DNA of 64,000 nt from Saprospiraceae bacterium (GTDB taxonomy: Bacteria; Bacteroidota; Bacteroidia; Chitinophagales; Saprospiraceae), in NCBI GenBank assembly GCA_016715985.1, contig JADJXD010000001.1:930001-994000 (forward strand), read 5' to 3'. How positions within the stretch are numbered: the stretch's first letter is position 1; each line of letters starts with the position of its first letter. The notes beneath the pieces are model-generated. The model saw nothing but the letters and a program-made list of their open reading frames with translations. It was not told where the DNA came from and ran no database searches. Position numbers and translations under genes: made by a program. Below are positions 38,284 through 47,434 of this stretch, piece after piece.

Positions 38284-39108
38284 ATGGCAAAGAATAAAAA
38301 AATAGAAGTTAAAGGAAGAGAAATTAGTCTCTACTCTGATAAGTCGGATGACTATATTTCGCTCACGGACATGGCCAGGTATCGCGATGCAGACCGCACC
38401 AATTATATAATACAAAACTGGATGCGCACCCGTAGTGCAATAGAATTTTGTGGTCTTTGGGAAAAATTAAACAATCCGAATTTTAAAGGCATCGAATTCG
38501 ATGCCTTTAAAAATGAATCCGGGTCAAATAGTTTTACCCTCACTCCCCAAAAATGGATAGAAGCTACCAATGCCATTGGGATCATTTCAAAATCAGGTCG
38601 CTACGGCGGAACTTTTGCTCACCGTGATATTGCCTTTGAGTTTGCTACCTGGATAAGTGCTGAGTTCAAATTTTACCTAATCAATGAATTCCAAAGACTC
38701 AAAGAAGTTGAAAACAACCGCCAACAACTCGACTGGAATTTACAACGAACCCTCGCCAAAGTCAACTACACCATCCACACCGATGCCATAAAGGAAAGAC
38801 TGATTCCCGAAAAACTCACCGGAAAACAAACATCCTTTATTTATGCTTCTGAAGCGGATTTGCTTAATATGGCACTTTTCGGAAAAACCGCTGCTGATTG
38901 GCGAGCTGAAAACCCGGATGTCAACGGTAATATGCGGGATGATGCTACTCTCGAACAATTAGTTGTACTATCCAATCTGGAAAGTATCAATGCCGTACTG
39001 ATTCGACAAGGCTTGGATCAATCTGAACGTCTGAAACAGCTCAACCAAATTGCTATTACCCAAATGACTTCTTTAGTCAATAATTCGAAAATGAAAGAAT
39101 TAAAATAA
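38284..39108 (+). CDS. KilA-N domain protein
   Basis: 274 residues, no signal peptide. Residues about 1-125 form a KilA-N domain (YISLTDMARYRDADRTNYIIQNWMR, SNSFTLTPQKWIEATNAIG, GGTFAHRDIAFEFATWISAEFKFYLI), a DNA-binding fold first known in phages and DNA viruses and common as single chromosomal genes in Bacteroidota. The remainder (RQQLDWNLQRTLAKVNY, then IHTDAIKERLIP and KQTSFIYASEADLLN) matches the usual C-terminal companion region. Target and function are unknown. It stands alone beside a REP-like palindrome, so it may be a past arrival with a mobile element (inference). Confidence 0.82.
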   Translation: MAKNKKIEVKGREISLYSDKSDDYISLTDMARYRDADRTNYIIQNWMRTRSAIEFCGLWEKLNNPNFKGIEFDAFKNESGSNSFTLTPQKWIEATNAIGIISKSGRYGGTFAHRDIAFEFATWISAEFKFYLINEFQRLKEVENNRQQLDWNLQRTLAKVNYTIHTDAIKERLIPEKLTGKQTSFIYASEADLLNMALFGKTAADWRAENPDVNGNMRDDATLEQLVVLSNLESINAVLIRQGLDQSERLKQLNQIAITQMTSLVNNSKMKELK

Positions 39109-39116
39109 AGTCGATT

Positions 39117-39560
39117 TTACCTGACTCCCACAAAAATCAGTAATTCAGAATTGTCGGGTTTTATTCTCAGTCGTTCCAGCAGAATGGTGTTGTCCGGAGA
39201 AGTCCAGAATAATCTGAATTGAAATTCTTCTGTGGTGGCTGTAAAGGTGTGGATGGTTTTTTGACCAGCGGATGATTTTTCCACAAATCTAAGCTTTTGT
39301 TTTCCGAATTCAGCATTAAAATCCTCTACCGATATATTCGACAAGTCAGCAACAATTATCCTGAGTGTATTTTCATTTTTACTGTTACAGATAGTATCAG
39401 AAGTGAGTACAGGTAGTAAACATAATTCAGAGTGACCTATGTAATTTCCTACTATTCCTTTAAAAGTAAAATCAGGCTGACCTGTGTTTTCCTGTTTGGT
39501 GCAACTTATTAGAAGTAAAAATGAAGAAAATATGCAGGTAAATAATAAAAATCGCAGCAT
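39117..39560 (-). CDS. Small lipoprotein, unknown function
   Basis: 147 residues. Lipobox LISC (Cys20) after a 19-residue hydrophobic segment. The mature part is short and beta-rich (FTFKGIVGNYIGHSELCLL, TLRIIVADLSNI, FRLFWTSPDNTILLERLRI). No family recognised. It converges with the KilA-N gene, with eight bases between the stops, so no terminator fits there. Confidence 0.6.
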   Translation of the reverse strand: MLRFLLFTCIFSSFLLLISCTKQENTGQPDFTFKGIVGNYIGHSELCLLPVLTSDTICNSKNENTLRIIVADLSNISVEDFNAEFGKQKLRFVEKSSAGQKTIHTFTATTEEFQFRLFWTSPDNTILLERLRIKPDNSELLIFVGVR

Positions 39561-39620
39561 TTAAAAAACTTTGTTTTTAAGTAACGAATACAATCTATTA
39601 ATCAATATGTTTTACCTAAT

Positions 39621-40427
39621 CTAATCTACGGGATGGCGATTTTTAAAAATTGACTTTTGAATCAAAAATACAATTGTTGCAATTATCAATGTAGACAAAG
39701 CAATCAAAGCAACGTTTGTTACCAGATTGGAATCATCTGTCAAAATACTTTTATGCCTGCTGTAAATACCAAAAAAAGCCCAGATGATTACAAAGTTGAA
39801 AAAATAATCCCGCTCTCTCCAAAGAACCATTAAACTAAGCAACAAAGCAACAAAAATCAGAATTACTGCCCAATAAACTTCTTCCATACCAAATCCTGTC
39901 CATGAAGTATCTACAAAAAATGCTGTAAAATTGGCAATAGTGGCTACACTGATCCAACCGAGATAAACACTAAAAGGTATAAAAATAAAGTATTTTTCGG
40001 GAGCTGTAATTTCAGATATATGCCTTATCAAAACATAAATTTTCATTAAGGAATACAACAAGACGAGCATGATCCCTAACGCATAAAATACTTCCTCATA
40101 ATGCCAGGCTACGATCCATGACACATTTGCCAGACAGCTTATAATAAACCAATGTCCGATAACCGGAATCATTCGTAAAGCGTTTTTATCTGATTTAAAG
40201 TAATACCATAATTGATATACACAGAAGCCCAACAGAAGCAAATAAATGATACCCCAAATCGAAAAAGTAAAACCAGCGGGCACAAAATAATTGGGCAGAT
40301 TATCAGATAATTCACCGGTTGTTTTTCCATTTAACGGTAAACTGACAGCCAGATAATTCATAATGACAACGGCAACAAATGAAACGACATTCATCCCGAT
40401 AAGAAAGCGAAGTGAGAATTTATTCAT
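39621..40427 (-). CDS. TspO/MBR-related tryptophan-rich membrane protein
   Basis: 268 residues from ATG at 40427 (MNKFSLRFLIGMN). The earlier start at 40481 adds 18 polar residues and was rejected. Seven to eight membrane helices. Trp-containing segments typical of TspO-like families: FTFSIWGIIYLLLLGFCVYQ, LANVSWIVAWHYEEVFYA and YLGWISVATIANF. True TspO has about 160 residues and five helices, so this is the longer related branch. Role uncertain; it may bind tetrapyrroles or lipids (inference). Confidence 0.65.
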   Translation of the reverse strand: MNKFSLRFLIGMNVVSFVAVVIMNYLAVSLPLNGKTTGELSDNLPNYFVPAGFTFSIWGIIYLLLLGFCVYQLWYYFKSDKNALRMIPVIGHWFIISCLANVSWIVAWHYEEVFYALGIMLVLLYSLMKIYVLIRHISEITAPEKYFIFIPFSVYLGWISVATIANFTAFFVDTSWTGFGMEEVYWAVILIFVALLLSLMVLWRERDYFFNFVIIWAFFGIYSRHKSILTDDSNLVTNVALIALSTLIIATIVFLIQKSIFKNRHPVD

Positions 40428-40568
40428 GAATTTAGAGTATTTAATTTCAGTAAAATATTGAACAGTTCCAAAGTAAGACAAAATTTACAATTCTGAAGGT
40501 TTAAAGTTCATAATTTTATTTTACATATAAAATGAAACTACTTTTATGAAAAATTTGTAATTTTATTT

Positions 40569-40803
40569 AGGGTCCGCTGAAAAAGTCAGATGTGCTTAAG
40601 ATACGAGACTTCAAGCCGAAGACGTATATTAATACTTCAAGGCGAAGAAGGTGAAGTAGATTGAGTGCAGCTGACTTACAAAAATAATTTAAACCAAGTG
40701 CAAGGGTTTTGAAGACATTCATCTTATAGTCATGCACCTATTTTTGAAAAATTTAATATATTTATCTGATAATCAATTATTTTTGTGTATTTCAGCAGAC
40801 CCT
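40569..40803. mobile_element. MITE-like element, 235 bp, with terminal inverted repeats and ATTT flanks
   Basis: The left end AGGGTCCGCTGAAA (40569-40582) is the reverse complement of the right end TTTCAGCAGACCCT with one mismatch in 14. ATTT lies directly outside both ends (40565-40568 and 40804-40807), as expected of a target duplication. Inside, AAGTCAG (40583-40589) inverts as CTGACTT (40671-40677), and ACTTCAAGsCGAAG occurs twice (40608-40621 and 40634-40647). No transposase frame is present. The element could be a non-autonomous derivative of an IS; the parent is not in the window. Confidence 0.7.
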
Positions 40804-40820
40804 ATTTAAAAGGAAAAATC

Positions 40821-41114
40821 ATGAGTTCAGCAGGTCACATCATGGATATGCTCCGCAGATATGAACATAACAGGTCTATGCAAAAGTTGCGACGCAAAAC
40901 GTTTTCGGATAAAAATCTAAGCTATTCAGGTAACTACATTCATGAAAGCGGAGAAAATGAACATCTAAAAAAATTCAGTGAAGAAGAACTTTCAATCAGA
41001 CGAGCGGAAACATTTAAAGCAATCAGAAAAGAACGCATGATGAAAAATATTTATAGTTGGGCAATCACCCTTTTGCTCATTCTGTTATCAATTTGCTTGT
41101 TTAGTTTGATATAA
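40821..41114 (+). CDS. Small single-pass membrane protein, unknown function
   Basis: 97 residues from ATG at 40821 (MSSAGHIMDMLRRYEHN), preceded by AAAAGGA at 40808-40814 as ribosome binding site. A longer start at 40785 would begin inside the MITE-like end and was rejected. The N-terminal 75 residues are basic and helical, with Arg-Lys-Glu runs; one C-terminal membrane helix (about 77-97, SWAITLLLILLSICLFSL). Tail-anchored topology likely. The right end of the MITE-like element is only 17 bases upstream of the start, so it may carry the current promoter. Confidence 0.6.
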   Translation: MSSAGHIMDMLRRYEHNRSMQKLRRKTFSDKNLSYSGNYIHESGENEHLKKFSEEELSIRRAETFKAIRKERMMKNIYSWAITLLLILLSICLFSLI

Positions 41115-41128
41115 ATACCGTGTTATTC

Positions 41129-41845
41129 TTAACGATTGAGTTGATGCTGATACATCTGAATCGTATTCTTCAGACCAAAATAAAGGGCATCACAAACCAA
41201 AGCATGACCTATTGAAACTTCCAATAATCCCTGTATGTTCTGTTTAAAAAAATGTAAATTATCCAGGTTCAGATCGTGACCGGCATTGATACCCAGACCA
41301 ACTTCCTGACACCAGGCAACAGCAATGCGATAAGGTTGTACGGCTTCTTCTTTATTTTGGTTAAACGCATGTGCGTACGGACCCGTGTAAAATTCTATTC
41401 TTTCAGCACCTGTCTCTCTGGCTTTATAAATTCTTTCTCTGACAGGATCGATAAAAAGACTAACCCGAATTCCGGCATCCTGCAATCTTTTTACAACATC
41501 ACTCAGAAACTCAAAATGCAATACAGTATCCCACCCATTATCTGAAGTGAGTGCTTCGGGAGCATCCGGCACAAGGGTGCATTGATGTGGCTTATGTAAT
41601 AGTACCATCTGTAAGAATTCCGGCGTTGGATAGCCCTCAATGTTCAGTTCAGTGGTAACAACTTCTTTCAATTTTGGAATATCATCAATTCTGACGTGTC
41701 GCTGATCCGGTCTTGGATGAACGGTAATTCCGTCTGCACCAAATGCTTCACAATCTGTCGCAATCTGAACCAAATCCGGCAAATTACTACCTCTGGCATT
41801 TCGAATCAAAGCAATTTTATTAATATTTACGCTTAGTTTGGTCAT
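41129..41845 (-). CDS. pdxJ: Pyridoxine 5'-phosphate synthase
   Basis: 238 residues, standard length. It condenses 1-deoxy-xylulose 5-phosphate with 3-amino-2-oxopropyl phosphate to pyridoxine 5'-phosphate (vitamin B6). Family motifs: KLSVNINKIALIRNARG, the GITVHPRPDQRHVR loop, LVPDAPEALTSD, ERIEFYTGPYAHAF and the AGHDLNLDNL phosphate site. The next gene on the same strand begins 40 bases upstream, so the two may be co-transcribed. Confidence 0.94.
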   Translation of the reverse strand: MTKLSVNINKIALIRNARGSNLPDLVQIATDCEAFGADGITVHPRPDQRHVRIDDIPKLKEVVTTELNIEGYPTPEFLQMVLLHKPHQCTLVPDAPEALTSDNGWDTVLHFEFLSDVVKRLQDAGIRVSLFIDPVRERIYKARETGAERIEFYTGPYAHAFNQNKEEAVQPYRIAVAWCQEVGLGINAGHDLNLDNLHFFKQNIQGLLEVSIGHALVCDALYFGLKNTIQMYQHQLNR

Positions 41846-41885
41846 ATTCAGAAGTTAAAAATAATTTCAATTTGTTGGAATCCGC

Positions 41886-42845
41886 TTAATGTCTGAAGAC
41901 TATTTTACCAAAGTGATGTCCCGATTCCAACCTGTCAAAACCTTTGTCGAGTTCTTCAAATAAAAAGACGTTGTCTATAACCGGTTGAATTTTATGTTCA
42001 GTAACGAAGTCCAGCAGATTAATAAAATCCTGATCAGAACCCATCGTCGAACCAAACATCGTTAATTGCTTCCAAAAAAAAGGTTGTGGATTCAGGTTTT
42101 CAAAGGGCCCCAGAGTTGCACCATAAAAAGCAATTTTAGCACCCGGATTACATAATTTCACAAAATGACTAAATCCTGCACCTCCGGCACTGTCGATTAT
42201 TATATCCACTCCGCCGGAAAGAGACATCAATTTGTCAGGCCAGTCTTCGTCTTTATAATTCACACCTCCGGAAGCTCCAATATTTATAGCTTTTTGAATT
42301 TTATCATCTGAACCTGAAGTCACAAATACCTGACAACCGGATGCCAAAGCAAACTGCATGGCAAACAAAGCAACTCCACCGCCAATCCCGGTTATCAGGA
42401 CTTTTTGACCTGCGACAGGCTGACACTTCACTACTAAAGCCCGGTAAGCTGTTAATCCGGCTAACGGAAGTGCTGCGGCTGCTTCAAAACTGAGATGCTC
42501 CGGTTTTATATGACAATATTCCTGCGGTACATAAATATATTCAGCAAAAGTACCATGATCCGGCATTCCAAGTACTCTGAAACGGGAAGACTGAGCCAAT
42601 TCACTATTGCCCCAATACCATCCGGGTTGAATTACCACGGATTTTCCGTTAACTTCTCCCGCACCATCTGAACCTAAAATTACCTGTGTGACAATTTTGG
42701 GATACTTTCCTTTTACAATCCATAAATCTCTATGATTGAGAGCAGAAGCTTTCACTTTTACTTTCAGCCATTGGTCATAACCTGCGTCTGTAAATTCGGA
42801 TAGAACCGGTTTTTCTCCGATTGCATTAAATATCCAGGCTCTCAT
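41886..42845 (-). CDS. Zinc-type alcohol dehydrogenase/quinone oxidoreductase family protein
   Basis: 319 residues of the MDR superfamily. The GroES-like domain includes ALNHRDLWIVKG and ILGSDGAGEV; the Rossmann domain has VLITGIGGGVALFAMQFA (nucleotide site) and VDIIIDSAGG. The structural four-Cys zinc loop is missing and no catalytic Cys is present, so it is more like a quinone reductase or enoyl reductase than a zinc ADH (inference). Upstream of pdxJ, same strand. Confidence 0.8.
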   Translation of the reverse strand: MRAWIFNAIGEKPVLSEFTDAGYDQWLKVKVKASALNHRDLWIVKGKYPKIVTQVILGSDGAGEVNGKSVVIQPGWYWGNSELAQSSRFRVLGMPDHGTFAEYIYVPQEYCHIKPEHLSFEAAAALPLAGLTAYRALVVKCQPVAGQKVLITGIGGGVALFAMQFALASGCQVFVTSGSDDKIQKAINIGASGGVNYKDEDWPDKLMSLSGGVDIIIDSAGGAGFSHFVKLCNPGAKIAFYGATLGPFENLNPQPFFWKQLTMFGSTMGSDQDFINLLDFVTEHKIQPVIDNVFLFEELDKGFDRLESGHHFGKIVFRH

Positions 42846-42879
42846 ATTGATATTGTTTTATGAATCTCTAACAACAAAA

Positions 42880-42907
42880 AAACCGGATATGTTGCCATAT
42901 CCGGTTT
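42880..42907 (-). terminator. Terminator of the 1461-residue HYR gene
   Basis: Perfect 12-base stem AAACCGGATATG / CATATCCGGTTT around TTGC; on the minus strand it continues into a T run (complement of 42876-42882). 32 bases after the stop at 42939. Confidence 0.85.
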
Positions 42908-42938
42908 GAATAAACCCAGAATCATTTTTATAAACACA

Positions 42939-45900
42939 TTACTCGATCAAAATCATTTTTTTGGTTGCTTTGAAGCTTCCTGCTTCCATTGTGTAGTAAA
43001 ATACACCTTTGGATGAAAGTCCGGAGGACTGTATATTTAAAGTATGGTAACCTTTCGCATAATCGCCATTGGTACTGTAAACTTCTTTACCATTAATATC
43101 AAATATTCTGATTGAAACAGGAGAACTCTCCGCCAATTCAAATGCAATCTTAGTTACTCCTCTGAATGGATTCGGCTCGTTTTGGAAAAGAACATTGGAC
43201 AATACTGTTCCTGCATCTTCTGATCTTACAGATAGTCTCAGCGGTCTTACTTCCAATCCGGAGTTATATACTTCAGAAACAATAATATCGTTGTTGAATT
43301 CAAATCCTGCCGAATTTCCATTAGCCAAAGCTTTGAAGTTCAGACTGAATAATACATCATTCTCAGAAACATTGATACCACTTGCCTGATCATAACTGAA
43401 GGTCATTTGACCATGATCTGCTTTCTGAAGGTTAAAATGATAATCCTTCACCTGGAATACTCCTGCTTCAAATCCAGTTATAGAAAGTTTCGATGCGTCG
43501 AAAGCTAATGTAAACTGTGTTCCGGTAATATCCAGAATATCACTTGCACGGAAGTCCACTTTAACCTGTTCACCAGATTTAAACTCTTTCAAACCTGTGT
43601 GAATACTGAAAGCAGCAGATCTGGTTTCATTTTGTCCACTTCTCGCATTCACTTTTGCACTATGGTTGACGTCACCCACTTTGACCGCTATAAAGTCCAC
43701 ATTTGATTTGTCTTCAAAAATAGAATCAAGATTAACTTTATTCGGAAAATCGTAAGGGAAAGTCGGATCTGAAAATGTATAATCCTTAGGTAAAAATCTC
43801 CATGAAGTATTATTTTCAAATTCAGTCGTTACACCCAGAATCAGTTTTCTAAGATTAACCAGGTCACTTGCTGTAATTGAACGAGAATTATTAATATCTG
43901 CAGCCAATAATTGGTATGGAGAATTAAATTTCTGTAAACCAAGAATATGTCTTTGAATCAGGACCAAGTCCAAAGTTGATACACCATTCAGAACATCATT
44001 ATTTTTGTATGCACCGATAGTCATAGGATCAAATGTGCTTACACCATCAAATTTATAACGTCCTTCTTCGTCGGTCATCTTTTTATTGTTGGTCTCGTAA
44101 TTCATATTGACGATATCCACTTCAATTTCTTCCACTCCTTCTTCCATTTCATTTGTAATTCTTCCAGCTACACTTGGGAGCAGTCCCGGAATATCTGTAC
44201 ATGCATTTGTCAATGGTGAATCCTGTAGTATCAATGTCACATCACAGAAGTCAAAATTACCATCTGTATCTCTTACAAACATTTGTAAATCTATTCGTGC
44301 TACCTGACCATTTGGAATGTTCGCACATGTAAATGTTCTTGCAAGTTGAGTACCCGCGGCATTGAATGAATATATAAGACCTGTATTACCGGTACAAGCA
44401 CCTTCACTCTTAAGATTAAAGTCACTTGCCCATATTTCAGTACTTCCATCTGCTTCCATTACCCATACTACTTCTCTGTAGCAGATAGGAGTTGGTTTTT
44501 TAGTAGATCGGATGGTTACATTGTACGCACATGTAGATTTAACACCACATCTGTTTTCAACAGTAAATACTACTCTGTGGGTTCCTTTTGGTAATGTTCT
44601 GTTTATTGTTCTGCCAGTTCCTGTTTCATCTATAGATGCATTATTGTTCAGATCGAGTGTCCACGTAAACTTCAGTTTGTCCTGATCTGTACAGTCATCT
44701 TCTGCCTGCGCAGTCAAGGTAACTTCTCTGTCACATCTCGTCGGATCTGTATCTAATGTAACGTTTGTACAAGGTGTTGTAAATCTTGGAGCAGCAGATC
44801 CGGTCAGTTTAATAACCTGTACCTTTTCAGCAAAAAACTGAGTAGAGCTATGTGTGCACCAATCAATTACTCTCCATGTTCTCAATATTTTTACACATGC
44901 TTCCGGAGTTTCGTAGAAAATCTGATCTGTGTATGAAATACCAATCTGTCTGCATGGAGATGGCGCCACAACTGGTTTGCTATTTAATACATCCGGATGA
45001 GTGGCAGCAATATTGCATGATGCCAGTGTTATATCGGATGGAAAAGTTACATTCTGAATTGTAAATGTCGGAGCAGTCACTGTCAATGTCTGACTGCAGG
45101 TAATAGTCGGATTACTTACTACAAACCACTGTCTTGTGATAGAACCCACACCACATGAATTCAAGTTGTTTGATGTAATTCTGCTGTTGAAAGTAAGATC
45201 AGTACATTGACCGGTCACAGTTGGCAATCCAAAATATGCAGTATCAAAAGGAAGGTTTCCTGCAGCCCAAGCTGCAATTCTACTGTCTCCGCATACCAGG
45301 CTTCTTCCTGTAGGACACAATATTACCGGAGGTCTTTTATTTTGCACTCTGACATTCGCTTCACAATCATTAAAGTTACCTGCAGCATCATAAACCCTTA
45401 ATACAACTTTGATATAAGACTCAGGAGTTGTAACATCTGAACAGCAGAAATTTACTTTTTCACTTAAGTTCAGATCGCCGGAATATCCCGGACAAGTTGA
45501 GTCTTTTCTTCTGATTTCAAATTTTGTGACGCCGCAATTATCATTACTGTGGTCATCAACAGATTCTGCAAATAATTCCGCCCAGCCTGATGCGTCCAGA
45601 GATACTACTGTAAATCCTTCGCAGATTGCGGTCGGTGGAGTACGATCTACAACATCCACATCCGTTTCACAAGTTGTAAAATTGCCACAAGCATCGGTTA
45701 CAGTGTATCTCAATCTTGTCCTTCCGGTTGGAAGGTTAATAATTCTCTGATTTGGGTAAACACCTACAACCTGAGTTCCTCCTTCATGTACGGTTAAAAA
45801 AGGAGCATCTACTGCAGCACCTTCCAATTTGAATGCCACAGTATATGTGGTAGATGAACAGTCAGTAATCGTTGTCGGAGCTATTACATTCCAGTCAGCA

Positions 45901-47324
45901 CTGCATTTATCTGAAGAAGTAGATACAACTGCTGCTACCAACACATTGTCTATAGGTGATGTAACAGTTCTTGGGCAGGTAACTACCGGGTTGGCAGTGT
46001 CCTGAATTCTGATATTCTGACCGAAAGATCTTTCACCTCCTGTACACCAGTCTATAACGATCCATTGTCTGAATACTTTTATTCCTCCACCACACAATTC
46101 AAAAATAATATCTGTGTAATATGTCTGAATATTTGAACAACCAATGTTACCCGGGAAACCGGATGCACTTGGATTCGGAGCTCCATTAGGCAATTTCAGA
46201 ATATTTGTTCCACAATTATAATCTCTATCTACAGGTGGAGTAACATCAGCTAAAACACCTCTGTTTACATAATAAACCTGTGTTTTTGTTACTGAATTAC
46301 CACTTTGGTCTGTAACTGTCCAATATCTTCTGATAATTTTTGAAAATCGGTCATTACAAGTCAATGTCTCCACTTCATCCGTTTTGGAATAAATCAGATT
46401 CAGATTATTACAAGCATCACGGAACACAGGTCTGTTTAAAGTACTGGTAGCTAATTGATTCAGTAATGTTTGTTCACCTGTACAAGCTATTGTACAAAGT
46501 GTTGCAGAAGTTGATGTTAAGACACTTCCGGTTCTGCTGTCAATATCCAGTGAATAAGCTATTCCTCCGGGTGGAACACCAGCCCCTGCACTACTGACAA
46601 CCAGATTGTAATTTACTCCTGCGGTAAGCGAACCGCTAAAGCTGTTTACATTGGACGCCAGTATGTTTGTACATGGATTTGCTGGATCAAAAGTTCCGCT
46701 ATAGATTGAAAAGCGAAGATCAATTATGTTCAGATTTATATCCACAATTCCGGTTGTAGTCACAGCAAACGGATGAACAATATAACTTACTCCGTTTTCA
46801 GTTCCGGAACCCGCACAGTTTAACGCAGCATTTGGTCTGTCAAAAGTAGGCAGATCCACAACGGTACCTGTGAAATTAGTAATACGTGGTTCACACGGGC
46901 AGGTCTCGATTACAGGTGGTAACTTGTCTTCGATTTTGGCACTACCCCAGCATGAATTTGGGCATCCTGTTAAAGTTACAGAGACTTCAAGATCCATGCC
47001 TATATGAGTGGCATTTATGATTGGGTCTGTAACAACTGTTCCATTAGGAAATCTTACTTTAATAGTATATGAACTATTTGGGTAAGCCTGTCCTTCCAGG
47101 ATCATGTCAGCTGTGATTTGAATAGAACAATCTTCATCCAAAGAAATCTGAACACCATCATTACAAACCATTATAGAGTTGCAATTAACGGGTGTCTGAC
47201 CATGAAGCTGAGTATACGTAAAGAATATGAGTAAGGTTGCAATTGAGAATGCCCCTTTGAGTGTTTTCTTTGAAAATGTCATAAAAGACATAGTCTGAAT
47301 TTGAGTAAATATGGGTCTTTTCAT
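42939..47324 (-). CDS. Giant HYR/dockerin/cohesin-like T9SS surface protein, paralogue A
   Basis: 1461 residues with a long signal segment (cleavage near YTQLHGQ, residue 43). Order: a lectin-like or HYR-type N-terminal part (about 50-350), several HYR-like modules (for example VTDACGNFTTCETDVDVVDR and RRYWTVTDQSGNSV), a CarboxypepD_reg-like fold near 1100 (GRITNEMEEGVEEIEVDIV), a dockerin-like segment (GVSTLDLVLIQRHILG and AADINNSRSITASDLVNLRK), a cohesin-like domain (about 1255-1385) and a type A T9SS sorting domain (NEPNPFRGVTKIAFEL to KKMILIE). It shares the leader MKRPxxT and the whole C-terminal half with its upstream tandem paralogue. Likely surface adhesin or matrix protein (inference). 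Confidence 0.85.
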   Translation of the reverse strand: MKRPIFTQIQTMSFMTFSKKTLKGAFSIATLLIFFTYTQLHGQTPVNCNSIMVCNDGVQISLDEDCSIQITADMILEGQAYPNSSYTIKVRFPNGTVVTDPIINATHIGMDLEVSVTLTGCPNSCWGSAKIEDKLPPVIETCPCEPRITNFTGTVVDLPTFDRPNAALNCAGSGTENGVSYIVHPFAVTTTGIVDINLNIIDLRFSIYSGTFDPANPCTNILASNVNSFSGSLTAGVNYNLVVSSAGAGVPPGGIAYSLDIDSRTGSVLTSTSATLCTIACTGEQTLLNQLATSTLNRPVFRDACNNLNLIYSKTDEVETLTCNDRFSKIIRRYWTVTDQSGNSVTKTQVYYVNRGVLADVTPPVDRDYNCGTNILKLPNGAPNPSASGFPGNIGCSNIQTYYTDIIFELCGGGIKVFRQWIVIDWCTGGERSFGQNIRIQDTANPVVTCPRTVTSPIDNVLVAAVVSTSSDKCSADWNVIAPTTITDCSSTTYTVAFKLEGAAVDAPFLTVHEGGTQVVGVYPNQRIINLPTGRTRLRYTVTDACGNFTTCETDVDVVDRTPPTAICEGFTVVSLDASGWAELFAESVDDHSNDNCGVTKFEIRRKDSTCPGYSGDLNLSEKVNFCCSDVTTPESYIKVVLRVYDAAGNFNDCEANVRVQNKRPPVILCPTGRSLVCGDSRIAAWAAGNLPFDTAYFGLPTVTGQCTDLTFNSRITSNNLNSCGVGSITRQWFVVSNPTITCSQTLTVTAPTFTIQNVTFPSDITLASCNIAATHPDVLNSKPVVAPSPCRQIGISYTDQIFYETPEACVKILRTWRVIDWCTHSSTQFFAEKVQVIKLTGSAAPRFTTPCTNVTLDTDPTRCDREVTLTAQAEDDCTDQDKLKFTWTLDLNNNASIDETGTGRTINRTLPKGTHRVVFTVENRCGVKSTCAYNVTIRSTKKPTPICYREVVWVMEADGSTEIWASDFNLKSEGACTGNTGLIYSFNAAGTQLARTFTCANIPNGQVARIDLQMFVRDTDGNFDFCDVTLILQDSPLTNACTDIPGLLPSVAGRITNEMEEGVEEIEVDIVNMNYETNNKKMTDEEGRYKFDGVSTFDPMTIGAYKNNDVLNGVSTLDLVLIQRHILGLQKFNSPYQLLAADINNSRSITASDLVNLRKLILGVTTEFENNTSWRFLPKDYTFSDPTFPYDFPNKVNLDSIFEDKSNVDFIAVKVGDVNHSAKVNARSGQNETRSAAFSIHTGLKEFKSGEQVKVDFRASDILDITGTQFTLAFDASKLSITGFEAGVFQVKDYHFNLQKADHGQMTFSYDQASGINVSENDVLFSLNFKALANGNSAGFEFNNDIIVSEVYNSGLEVRPLRLSVRSEDAGTVLSNVLFQNEPNPFRGVTKIAFELAESSPVSIRIFDINGKEVYSTNGDYAKGYHTLNIQSSGLSSKGVFYYTMEAGSFKATKKMILIE

Positions 47325-47380
47325 TTTATGAAAATTTAATATGGGTTTATCTAAATGAAATATGTGTCTGATTTTTTTTT

Positions 47381-47425
47381 TAAAAGTGAGGTGTGCAAAA
47401 CGTTAGACATTCTTACACACCTCAC
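47381..47425 (-). terminator. Terminator of paralogue B
   Basis: Perfect ten-base stem GTGAGGTGTG (47386-47395) with CACACCTCAC (47416-47425), a 20-base loop and TTTTA on the minus strand. Ten bases after the stop at 47435. Confidence 0.75.
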
Positions 47426-47434
47426 ACAGCTAAT

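Noticed and set aside
40785..40820. Upstream start at 40785 for the small membrane protein
   Set aside because: It lies inside the terminal repeat of the MITE-like element; ATG at 40821 has a purine-rich ribosome site and a better N-terminus.
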